From a virus: a stretch of 64,000 bases of DNA. Shown one piece after another: positions 14,110 to 20,233 of the stretch. The stretch spans positions 1 to 64,000 of the IMG/VR virus record IMGVR_UViG_3300044970_001982; one strand, given 5' to 3'. The notes under the pieces are model-generated. The model was not told the origin of the DNA. It worked only from the letters and a program-made list of their open reading frames with translations, and did no database searches. How positions within the stretch are numbered: the first letter of the stretch is position 1; every line of letters starts with the position of its first letter. A program made the position numbers and the translations under genes.

Positions 14110-14164
14110 TAAAAAAAAGACACTGGATATATAGTAACATTTCATCACTATATAACCAGTGTCT
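14110..14164 (-). terminator. Terminator hairpin of the dNMP kinase operon, overlapping a promoter
   Basis: On the minus strand an 18-bp stem (AGACACTGG + TTATATAGT pairing with ACTATATA + TCCAGTGTCT, one mismatch) with an 11-nt loop, then eight T. It would end the transcript from 15572/14455. The 3' arm contains the late-type promoter for the next operon. Confidence 0.85.
14128..14137 (-). promoter_or_regulatory. Candidate late promoter TTACTATATA (tiny-protein operon)
   Basis: Minus-strand TTACTATATA, 31 nt upstream of the ATG at 14097, inside the terminator hairpin. Confidence 0.6.
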
Positions 14165-14182
14165 TATTTGAAAAAAGCGATG

Positions 14183-14455
14183 TTACTTTTTATCTGATTT
14201 AGCTTTAGTACCTTGACCCTTTGGTCTTCCGGGCTTTTTTGAAGCCTGTGACTTTTTAGCTTGTACACCGTCAGTCTTTTTTGGCTGAACTGGCTTTTTC
14301 TGCTCTGCAGCTTTTGGAACTGACTGAACTTTTGGTGCCTCTTTAGGAGGAAGAAAATCAGAATTTTTAACAGGTGTAACAATATTTTCTGTTTTCCCAA
14401 TAAAATTAACTGGATTCTCTTTCTTCTTAAGAAGTTTCTTAATAAACTTAATCAT
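14183..14455 (-). CDS. Lys/Pro-rich protein with AT-hook-like motif
   Basis: A 90-residue protein: basic N-terminal helix (MIKFIKKLLKKK), a Pro/Lys/Val-rich linker, and a C-terminal KKPGRPKGQGTK, whose P-G-R-P-K core matches minor-groove AT-hooks. AGAGG ribosome site. The overlapping frame also has an open run but is a compositional shadow. DNA binding is inferred from the motif. Confidence 0.68.
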   Translation of the reverse strand: MIKFIKKLLKKKENPVNFIGKTENIVTPVKNSDFLPPKEAPKVQSVPKAAEQKKPVQPKKTDGVQAKKSQASKKPGRPKGQGTKAKSDKK

Positions 14456-14464
14456 TATAACCTC

Positions 14465-14785
14465 TCATTTGCCTTGTTGTGAATCTTTAATGAGCATGTA
14501 TCGCTCACCCGTTTCTTTTGAAGCTAGTGAAAAACCGTAGGCTACAGCTTCTTCTACTGCAGTCTTTAAGGCTTCTTTATCCTCAAAAGAAACTCCATGT
14601 AATGGGATTGTTACTCCCGCATAGACATCAATATTTTCAAAGTTTCCAATATTGATTTTTCTATTTACCCCACATATTACTATGGGAGAACTTGCTAGCG
14701 TAATTTCATTGCTCAAAAGGTTCACCACCTGATCTAAAGGAGAATCTATTGATTGCTCCATTGCTGTTTTTGATATTTTAGGCAT
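14465..14785 (-). CDS. Hypothetical protein following dNMP kinase
   Basis: A 106-residue protein with a helical start (MEQSIDSPLDQVVNLLSNEI), a central beta pattern (RKINIGNFENIDVYAGVTIPL) and a helical end. The K-I-N-x-G-N-F-E-N-I-x-V segment recurs in my memory of small phage proteins of unknown function. ATG overlaps the kinase stop by 8 nt. No family name can be given. Confidence 0.75.
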   Translation of the reverse strand: MPKISKTAMEQSIDSPLDQVVNLLSNEITLASSPIVICGVNRKINIGNFENIDVYAGVTIPLHGVSFEDKEALKTAVEEAVAYGFSLASKETGERYMLIKDSQQGK

Positions 14786-15572
14786 ATACGTCTGTAAATG
14801 ATTGTATGAATTTTATTGTTTCTTTAGTTTGTTCTTCGATAGAAAGTCCATCAGTATTAATTATAGCAGAACAATAGTTTTTTACCAAGTCCATTTCTAA
14901 TTCAGACTTATGATTTGACTGCTCTGCTGTCATTAATCTACCATCTCGTTTCATCATTCTTTCTGACCTAACCTCGTCAGAAGCTTCGTAGCATACAACT
15001 ATACCATTTGGCTGCTTGGCTATCATGGCTGCTTCATTTTCAAATCTTACGTCAGAAACTATAATACACAATGGTGTTTCGTTTTCTGAATATTCTTGCG
15101 TTGACATATACTCACGAAACATTTGTGATGTTTTTATTATTGCCCATCTAGCAAAACACTGAGGGTCATACTCTCTGCAGAGATCCCCAGCTTTTTGGAG
15201 AAAAGATCTTGGCTTTATTCCTTCTGGCTCAATTGGAAGATTATATATATCCTTAACTAATTTGCAAAAATCATCATATGAAGGTATTGCGCCAAGTGCA
15301 TTTCTGCCATAAATATCATATACTACTTCATGTATAGAAAATAATTGTCTATCTTTTTGTCTTTGCCCAAGGCTATTCTTTCTTATTGATGCCAGTTCAT
15401 ATAAAGGTAGTGCAAAGAATATATGATCCCATGCAATATTATCCGTAACTGGTTTATTGATTTGAGCTTTCGGAACTATGCTTTCAGCAACAGATGTTTT
15501 ACCTGTTGCAGCTTTCCCTGCTAATCCCAATATAATTGGGTAATCTGGATAGAATTTTTTCTTATCAATCAT
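14778..15572 (-). CDS. Deoxynucleoside monophosphate kinase (T4 gp1-like P-loop kinase)
   Basis: A 264-residue protein with a Walker A loop GLAGKAATGKTS (16-27), a SDVRFENEAAMI motif typical of phage dNMP kinases and adenylate-kinase-like enzymes, and an Arg-rich lid region (RSERMMKRDGR). It would phosphorylate dNMPs to dNDPs, feeding DNA synthesis with the RNR, ThyX and deaminase further upstream. The ATG at 15572 lacks a ribosome site but sits 7 nt after TGATATAAT, so a leaderless transcript is possible. Confidence 0.85.
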   Translation of the reverse strand: MIDKKKFYPDYPIILGLAGKAATGKTSVAESIVPKAQINKPVTDNIAWDHIFFALPLYELASIRKNSLGQRQKDRQLFSIHEVVYDIYGRNALGAIPSYDDFCKLVKDIYNLPIEPEGIKPRSFLQKAGDLCREYDPQCFARWAIIKTSQMFREYMSTQEYSENETPLCIIVSDVRFENEAAMIAKQPNGIVVCYEASDEVRSERMMKRDGRLMTAEQSNHKSELEMDLVKNYCSAIINTDGLSIEEQTKETIKFIQSFTDVYA

Positions 15573-15579
15573 GACAACT

Positions 15580-15588
15580 ATTATATCA
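15580..15588 (-). promoter_or_regulatory. Candidate extended -10 (TGATATAAT), leaderless arrangement
   Basis: Minus-strand TG-A-TATAAT ends 7 nt before the kinase ATG, the same spacing as the plus-strand gene at 18449 (TATAAT AGNNNNC ATG in both). No -35 and no Shine-Dalgarno are visible. Confidence 0.4.
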
Positions 15589-15589
15589 T

Positions 15590-16024
15590 CTAACTCTTGT
15601 TCATGTATTCTTTTCTTAGCTCTAATTCATCTAAAAATGCATTTGCCAATGCATCGGGTTCCCAAACAAAAGATCTCTTAACCTGAACAACTCTGAAATT
15701 AAATTCATCTTTTATTTCTTCTATTGTCATCAATAGCGGCATAAGTGTAGGATTTTTGCACTTCCATTTACCGTTTACCTGATTAGCTACAACAGCTGAA
15801 TCGGTATATATAATTGGATCAGCAAGATCTGCCATTGAACAAATTAGCAGGCCGGCTATCACAGCTTCATACTCTGCTTCATTATTGGTTCTAGGACCTA
15901 AGCCTCTAGCAAATTGTGCTATCTTTTTTCTATTTTTATAGACGACAGCAGAACAAGCTGCCTCTCCAAACTTTTTTTGACCTTGTCCTCTTGAAGCTCC
16001 ATCACAAAAAACTTCTATATTCAT
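15590..16024 (-). CDS. Ribonuclease H-like protein (RNase HI family)
   Basis: A 144-residue protein with the RNase HI/RVT_3 motifs: FCDGASRG (D8), NNEAEYEAV (E49), YTDSAVV (D75) and EPDALAN near the C-terminus. It should cleave the RNA strand of RNA:DNA hybrids, e.g. primers left by the phage primase. It lies between small genes in the DNA-metabolism run. Confidence 0.88.
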   Translation of the reverse strand: MNIEVFCDGASRGQGQKKFGEAACSAVVYKNRKKIAQFARGLGPRTNNEAEYEAVIAGLLICSMADLADPIIYTDSAVVANQVNGKWKCKNPTLMPLLMTIEEIKDEFNFRVVQVKRSFVWEPDALANAFLDELELRKEYMNKS

Positions 16025-16042
16025 GTATGTAATACCAATCTG

Positions 16043-16198
16043 TTATTTATTATTTAGTAAAGAATATATATCTAGCAACATGTCTTCTATTTCTTGTCTA
16101 GAATAGAGTTCTCTATCCTGTTCAAAAATATTAAAGAGCCATTTTTCTATATACTCTTTTGCTTCATCAGATGGTGTCTTGGTCAATTCTAACGTCAT
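16043..16198 (-). CDS. Small acidic hypothetical protein (51 aa)
   Basis: MTLELTKTPSDEAKEYIEKWLF..., a helical acidic peptide ending LLDIYSLLNNK. It overlaps the upstream gene by 32 nt and has only a weak ribosome site (GGAATAGAAT), so the start is uncertain (an in-frame TTG lies 12 nt downstream). It fills the gap before the RNase H gene. Confidence 0.5.
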   Translation of the reverse strand: MTLELTKTPSDEAKEYIEKWLFNIFEQDRELYSRQEIEDMLLDIYSLLNNK

Positions 16199-16385
16199 AT
16201 TCTATTCCAAATTTTTCAGCCGCTTCTTTAAGAAGTTCTTCATTTCTAGGCGATACCTGTATAGTTTTAGTTAACAGATATCTATTTCCCTTATACTCAA
16301 CTTGCATTGGGAAATTTAGATCTTCTCTTTTTTTAGAATAGAACTCTTTAGAAGAACTAACACTTTTATAGTAACCTATAAACAT
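16167..16385 (-). CDS. Small hypothetical protein
   Basis: A 72-residue protein (MFIGYYKSVSSSKEF...) with KREDLNFPMQVEYKGNRYLLTKTIQVSP and a helical acidic C-terminal part. AAAGGAT ribosome site before the ATG at 16385. No family recognised; sits between the helical protein and RNase H. Confidence 0.7.
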   Translation of the reverse strand: MFIGYYKSVSSSKEFYSKKREDLNFPMQVEYKGNRYLLTKTIQVSPRNEELLKEAAEKFGIEYDVRIDQDTI

Positions 16386-16397
16386 ATAATATCCTTT

Positions 16398-16913
16398 TTA
16401 ATATGTACTGAAATCTGAATCAAGATAAGAACCCTTATCTTCACGTAGGGCAGCTATCTGCATCGACTGCACCTTATCCATTAATTTTCTGGCAGATTCA
16501 GATGCTATTCTTGCAGCAGACTCCATAGACTCCGCAAGGCTTACTACTGCATCACAAGTCGTCCAAGCCAAGTATTCGTCTTCTGCAGCTTTCATAGCGT
16601 TTGCTTCTCGCTCTGCGTCGTTTTTTCCTACCATATTATACTTGTACACTTTTTTATATCGTGCTTCAAGTATTTTATATTGGGCTCTTGCCATACCAGC
16701 AAACCTAGAAGCTCTACCATAAACGTTGGATGATCTGGCAACTAGAGATGCTATCTTGTCTATACCCAAGTCGATAACATCGGTTTCTGGTATTTCTATA
16801 AAATATTTGTAGTTAGATTCCATGTCTGCATATGCATCTAGCACCTCTTGAATTTGCGGTCCAAGAAAGTCTTTCAGAAGTTCTTGCAGTTTATAGAATG
16901 ACTGATCTATCAT
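16398..16913 (-). CDS. Helical protein, possibly a UvsY-like recombination mediator
   Basis: A 171-residue, almost all-helical protein. Residues about 60-145 (SRFAGMARAQYKILEARYKKVYKYN ... NAMKAAEDEYLAWTTCDAVVSLAESMESAARI) have the spacing of basic, Tyr and acidic positions seen in T4 UvsY-like proteins, which load recombinase on ssDNA. No recombinase gene is in the window, so this is only a suggestion. It overlaps the sigma-like gene by 4 nt (ATGA). Confidence 0.55.
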   Translation of the reverse strand: MIDQSFYKLQELLKDFLGPQIQEVLDAYADMESNYKYFIEIPETDVIDLGIDKIASLVARSSNVYGRASRFAGMARAQYKILEARYKKVYKYNMVGKNDAEREANAMKAAEDEYLAWTTCDAVVSLAESMESAARIASESARKLMDKVQSMQIAALREDKGSYLDSDFSTY

Positions 16914-17770
16914 TTGTTCTCCATTTTAAACAAAAAAGAATATTCTTCTATATCCTCTTCTTTTATAATGTTTTTTACCTTTTCTTTAATCTTTGTTAAA
17001 TGTTCTCTGATTGTATTTGGATGCTCATTAATTGTTTGAGATATTTGACTGGATCTTTTTCCGTCTACGTATCTCCACTTTAGCAACTGCCTTTCTTGAA
17101 CCGTCAATTGATCAAATGGTGATTGAGTTTTTTCACCAAGAACCCAAAACTGATCTATTTTATTAGTCGCTAACATTTGCTCCATGCTGATTTCTATTGG
17201 ATCTGCCTTAAATCCTACCACATAATCCTCGTCACTTTCATCATTTGTTGCTTCATCATCTAAAAGTGGGAATGTTTTTCTTCCCAACTGATCTATTAAA
17301 AATGTATCAACATTCTTTTTTAGTAAATAAAAAAAGTAACTGTACAAAAATCCACTAAATGGTATTGGCCCTTTAGCGGAATCTTTTCTTTCATATCTAT
17401 TTATGCACTGAAAGAATGTCATATGGACTGTTTGCCTGATGTCTTCTTCATCTCCATATCTCTTTGTCATATAATGTATGCCACGCATAGTTTCATTTAC
17501 GGCCTTCATTGTATTGTTATTTACTTTGTTTTTCATCAGCGAGAATCTCACAAAAGGATCTTTAATAAATAAAGATATAAACCTTCTTATGTCATAATCG
17601 GAAAGGTTATATTTTCCATAATACAATAAAGAAATATATTTTGTAAGAAAGTTGCTAAAAACTTTTAGTATCTCTTCTTGAGAAGATCTAATACCTTTTT
17701 TAGTTTCAGCTATTAGCCTCTGCATTTCCTCTTCTTCTAGTGCGTAATACTGCTCTTTATAACTACTCAT
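16910..17770 (-). CDS. Sigma-70-like transcription factor
   Basis: A 286-residue protein. The middle (YGDEEDIRQTVHMTFFQCINRYERKDSAKG, then PFSGFLYSYFFYLLKK) resembles sigma region 2 (core binding and -10 recognition). The C-terminal part (LTVQERQLLKWRYVDGKRSSQISQTINEHPNTIREHLTKI) is a sigma region 4/LuxR-type helix-turn-helix. An acidic linker separates them. It would redirect host RNA polymerase, plausibly to the TTACTATWWW elements. Overlaps both neighbours by 4 nt (ATGA). Confidence 0.78.
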   Translation of the reverse strand: MSSYKEQYYALEEEEMQRLIAETKKGIRSSQEEILKVFSNFLTKYISLLYYGKYNLSDYDIRRFISLFIKDPFVRFSLMKNKVNNNTMKAVNETMRGIHYMTKRYGDEEDIRQTVHMTFFQCINRYERKDSAKGPIPFSGFLYSYFFYLLKKNVDTFLIDQLGRKTFPLLDDEATNDESDEDYVVGFKADPIEISMEQMLATNKIDQFWVLGEKTQSPFDQLTVQERQLLKWRYVDGKRSSQISQTINEHPNTIREHLTKIKEKVKNIIKEEDIEEYSFLFKMENK

Positions 17771-18333
17771 CTTTTTCCTTCCCAGTTAACTATATAGCTA
17801 CTGTAATAATCTCTTATGTCTTCGTAATAAACTATAAATGGTACTTCTATTTCTTTCATAAAATTTTTAGCGTCATTTGAATATTTGCTTATGACGCATG
17901 TTAGGTTCTTAAACTCCTCGGGGTAATATCTTTTAAATCTTTTTAATTTTATCTTACTTTTATCGTCTAAATAACCTTTAATTTCAATCCATAAATTGTT
18001 TCTGGATAATAAAAAATCTGGAGTGTAACCTTTTGTTCCCCTTTTAACTGGGAAAGAAAAAACTGTAGGCTCAAATTGAAAATCTATTTTGTAGATATTT
18101 AATATTCTTACAAAATTAGCTTCCCAACTAGATCTAACATTCATCTTAATGTCTTCTCTGTATCCAGTTTTTGTGTATTGATAGGCGTTACCCTTTTTCC
18201 TGACTATTATGGCGTCGTTTTCCAATATCTCTTTTTCAATACTTTTGTTTCTTATATTGTTTAAGTTTGGATGTTTTTTCAAAGAAGATTTTTCCAAAAA
18301 AAAGTCTTCTGGCTTGACAACATGTGCTTCCAT
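17767..18333 (-). CDS. PD-(D/E)XK nuclease-like protein
   Basis: I use the ATG at 18333 (MEAHVVKPEDFF; AAAGGAT site 8 nt upstream), not the longer hydrophobic extension running into the promoter region. The 188-residue protein has RSSWEANFVRIL and the nuclease core YTPDFLLSRNNLWIEIKGY (D, then E-x-K), as in small phage endonucleases of the restriction/TnsA/T7 endo I-like superfamily. Function in recombination or host DNA degradation is inferred. First gene of the run down to the sigma factor. Confidence 0.78.
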   Translation of the reverse strand: MEAHVVKPEDFFLEKSSLKKHPNLNNIRNKSIEKEILENDAIIVRKKGNAYQYTKTGYREDIKMNVRSSWEANFVRILNIYKIDFQFEPTVFSFPVKRGTKGYTPDFLLSRNNLWIEIKGYLDDKSKIKLKRFKRYYPEEFKNLTCVISKYSNDAKNFMKEIEVPFIVYYEDIRDYYSSYIVNWEGKR

Positions 18334-18369
18334 TGTGATATCCTTTATACCTGAAAAATATATTATCTT

Positions 18370-18375
18370 ATTATA
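18370..18375 (-). promoter_or_regulatory. Candidate -10 box (TATAAT) for the minus-strand run
   Basis: Minus-strand GTGTATAATAAG lies 37 nt before the ATG at 18333. The TTGTGA half of the dyad at 18401-18406 is too far (25 bp) for a normal -35, so this assignment is weak. Confidence 0.3.
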
Positions 18376-18400
18376 CACCAAAAAATAAAAAAAAGAAAAT

Positions 18401-18418
18401 TCACAACAAAGGTTGTGA
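18401..18418. promoter_or_regulatory. Operator-like inverted repeat in divergent promoter region
   Basis: TCACAAC-AAAG-GTTGTGA, a perfect 7-bp dyad. Its right half contains the -35 box (TTGTGA) of the plus-strand promoter, so a dimeric regulator bound here would block that promoter. No U tract follows, so it is not a terminator. Confidence 0.5.
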
Positions 18419-18441
18419 GTAGACACAAAAGGCAGTATAAT
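18413..18441 (+). promoter_or_regulatory. Sigma70-type promoter, TTGTGA-N17-TATAAT
   Basis: -35 TTGTGA at 18413-18418, 17-bp spacer, -10 TATAAT at 18436-18441. The predicted start at about 18448-18449 coincides with the ATG at 18449, giving a leaderless mRNA. Confidence 0.8.
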
Positions 18442-18448
18442 AGAAGAC

Positions 18449-18625
18449 ATGAACACACTAACAACAATAATCAATAGCATCAATCAGAACATCAACGAAG
18501 AGATCATTGACGATCTAACCTCTAATCTTGGCTTTAACCATGGAACAGCGGTTAAGATGGTTACTGAGTTCGAGGATTTTGATCTTTGGCTTTCTGCCGA
18601 AAAGAATCCAGTTCAGAATTTCTGA
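18449..18625 (+). CDS. Isolated plus-strand leaderless gene, 58-aa protein of unknown function
   Basis: MNTLTTIINSINQNINEEI followed by IDDLTSNLGFNHGTAVKMV and an acidic end with FEDFDLWLSAEKNPVQNF. It lies alone on the plus strand inside a long minus-strand block, with a near-consensus promoter ending 7 nt before the ATG, no ribosome site, and its own strong terminator. Base composition is less AT-rich than the neighbours, with many C-ending codons. The structure suggests a strongly expressed immediate-early gene, perhaps acting on the host; this is inference. Confidence 0.75.
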   Translation: MNTLTTIINSINQNINEEIIDDLTSNLGFNHGTAVKMVTEFEDFDLWLSAEKNPVQNF

Positions 18626-18652
18626 TTCTTTCTACTGATACTTAAAGAAATT

Positions 18653-18675
18653 GGACCGGGAAACCGGTCCTTTTT
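18653..18675 (+). terminator. Rho-independent terminator of the plus-strand gene
   Basis: GGACCGG-GAAA-CCGGTCC followed by TTTTT: a 7-bp GC-rich stem with a stable GAAA tetraloop and T tract, 27 nt after the stop codon. Confidence 0.93.
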
Positions 18676-18677
18676 CT

Positions 18678-19490
18678 TTATCTAAAACTATTGTTCTTAT
18701 TTCTAAAAACACCTGTTCCACAAGCGCCAGAAGCTGCGTGATCACAATAGCTACATGCTCTGACATTTGAGGTTGGCAGGAAGTTTTTGTCTTCAATAAT
18801 ATTATTAATTGAACTAATTAGCTTAGTCTTTACATTATCTATATCGTCTTTAGAAAAAAGATGACCCTTCTTTCTACCTGATCTTAGATAATAAAGCTCT
18901 GCGTATATTTCTTTTTCTGGAAATATATTGTGCATCGCTAGTGCATATATCCCTAGCTGTAAATTGTTTGGAACCTCTTTTGCTGAGACTTCCCATTTGC
19001 CAGTTTTGTAATCAGTTATATTTACACGATCACCTATAATATCTACTCTATCTATGAAGCCTATGATTCTATAAACTCCAATAATAAAATCGAAAGCCAT
19101 TTCTTTTTCATAGATATGAAATTCCTTATCGGAATGTTGATCATAGAACTCATCTATAATTACAGAACCAACCGAAATAAGCTCAGATGGTATTAAACTA
19201 TTCGGATCCCAAATAGGAATGTTTTTGTCATACTCATCTTTTAATTCAGATAAATCTAAAACCTTATCATTATCTAATATATTTTCCAATACAGCGTGCA
19301 CTATATTACCGAGAACGGCTGGAGCATTAAACTGTCTAGGCTCCTTTAATATATATGAATAAAAGTATTTAGCTGGACACTGATTATATGTGTCTATTCT
19401 AGAGTATGAAAAATCTACTAAAGCTAATTTTTCTAAATCTGTAAGATTATTATAATTTTTAATTAAAACTACACTCAAAATATTCCTCAA
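18678..19490 (-). CDS. RecB/Cas4-like exonuclease with Fe-S cysteines
   Basis: A 270-residue protein. PD-(D/E)XK core: H65, GFIDRVD (D147), ITDYKTGK (D160, K162) and QLGIY (Q178). Four cysteines (C38, C246, C249, C257) in the Cas4/AddB arrangement suggest a 4Fe-4S cluster. It would act as a ssDNA exonuclease in replication-linked recombination. Start is a TTG overlapping the upstream TGA (TTGA); a second TTG at 19478 has a better AGG site. Not linked to any CRISPR array. Confidence 0.85.
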   Translation of the reverse strand: MRNILSVVLIKNYNNLTDLEKLALVDFSYSRIDTYNQCPAKYFYSYILKEPRQFNAPAVLGNIVHAVLENILDNDKVLDLSELKDEYDKNIPIWDPNSLIPSELISVGSVIIDEFYDQHSDKEFHIYEKEMAFDFIIGVYRIIGFIDRVDIIGDRVNITDYKTGKWEVSAKEVPNNLQLGIYALAMHNIFPEKEIYAELYYLRSGRKKGHLFSKDDIDNVKTKLISSINNIIEDKNFLPTSNVRACSYCDHAASGACGTGVFRNKNNSFR

Positions 19491-19654
19491 TCATCTTCTA
19501 ATGGATCGTATATAAGATTTCCATTCTCATCAAATTCTCTGCCCATTTCGTCCATAGTATGCTTAGTGTGCATGTTAACGAAGCATCCGTTTTTAGTTGG
19601 GATCCAGCCAGTTTCGCCAATCTCCATATGATCACTTTCTTCATAGGGCCACAT
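19487..19654 (-). CDS. Small acidic protein (55 aa)
   Basis: MWPYEESDHMEIGETGWIPTKNG followed by CFVNMHTKHTMDEMGREFDENG and an acidic end PLEDD. Coding is supported by an excellent AGGAGGTG ribosome site and overlaps with both neighbours (14 nt upstream, TTGA downstream). The DENGNLIYDPL segment is reminiscent of phage proteins describing no known domain. Function unknown. Confidence 0.75.
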   Translation of the reverse strand: MWPYEESDHMEIGETGWIPTKNGCFVNMHTKHTMDEMGREFDENGNLIYDPLEDD

Positions 19655-19865
19655 GTTCACCTCCTACGGTTACTTCTACCTCAGAATAATCCTCTGCGTT
19701 TAAATAGTAACTTACAACTGTATGTAGATCTTTTAAATCTTTTTGCGTTAAATAAAACCCAACACATGTACACTGAATAAATAGTTTATCTTCATAATTA
19801 TATGTTGAATCAGAATACTCTGTTAGCTTTATATTTCCTTTTTGAACAACTGCTGGTAATAACAT
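19641..19865 (-). CDS. Small hypothetical protein (74 aa)
   Basis: Start set at the ATG 19865 (MLLPAVVQKGNIKL), 5 nt after GAGGAG; a GTG two codons earlier has no spacing to that site. Beta-rich pattern with CTCVGFYLTQKDLKDLHTVVSYYL. No family recognised. Part of the polymerase/nuclease run. Confidence 0.72.
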   Translation of the reverse strand: MLLPAVVQKGNIKLTEYSDSTYNYEDKLFIQCTCVGFYLTQKDLKDLHTVVSYYLNAEDYSEVEVTVGGEHVAL

Positions 19866-19867
19866 AT

Positions 19868-20233
19868 TCACTCCTCGTATATAGTAATTGGGTTCCAGTT
19901 TGGGTCGTCTAATTTTTCTCGCATGTCTTTTACATATGCGTCCCAGTCTCTTTCGTCTTCTGTTTTTCTTTCGTATTTAACTTGACCCTTAAATGGATTA
20001 GACTTAAATCTTGTCATGACTAGTTTTCCTTGCTGAGTTTTCCAGCGTAGTACGCCATTTTTGCAGTCGCAGAAATCATCGTTGTCAACCGCAATTTTTA
20101 AGTCTGGATCGTATCTTCCACTACAATCATTACACTTTGTGTATCTGCCTTTGTCTTGACATCTATTGCAAGATGTACAAAAAGTCCAACACCATTTCTG
20201 AACTGGGTTTATAGTTGGCCCTACACTAGACAT
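19868..20233 (-). CDS. Cys-rich zinc-binding-like protein
   Basis: A 121-residue protein with at least nine cysteines in the first half (WCWTFCTSCNRCQDKG, YTKCNDCSG, FCDCKNG), arranged like two zinc knuckles/ribbons. An acidic C-terminal half follows (KTEDERDWDAYVKDMREKL). GGAGG ribosome site; overlaps the end of the polymerase gene by 8 nt. The close linkage suggests a replication accessory protein, but no function is known. Confidence 0.72.
   Translation of the reverse strand: MSSVGPTINPVQKWCWTFCTSCNRCQDKGRYTKCNDCSGRYDPDLKIAVDNDDFCDCKNGVLRWKTQQGKLVMTRFKSNPFKGQVKYERKTEDERDWDAYVKDMREKLDDPNWNPITIYEE

Noticed and set aside
14164-14400. Second minus-strand frame overlapping the Lys/Pro-rich gene
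   Set aside because: Starts inside the gene at 14183-14455, lacks a ribosome site and gives a low-complexity Leu/Gln/Lys product, as expected for a shifted frame of Lys-rich sequence.
16051-16060. TTACTAAATA resembling the late promoter element
   Set aside because: Breaks the invariant TTACTAT core, lies in coding sequence of a small gene and is at the wrong distance (27 nt) from the RNase H start.
16365-16374. TTACTATAAA matching the late promoter element
   Set aside because: Lies within the first codons of the gene at 16167-16385 (encoding YYK) and has no start codon at the typical distance downstream.
17767-18483. Longer nuclease frame with 50 extra hydrophobic residues
   Set aside because: It would run through the divergent promoter region, while the ATG at 18333 has a well-placed AAAGGAT site.
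18678-19490. Cas4-like nuclease taken as a hint of a CRISPR system
   Set aside because: No CRISPR array, Cas1 or Cas2 is present; Cas4/RecB-like nucleases are common in phage replication modules.
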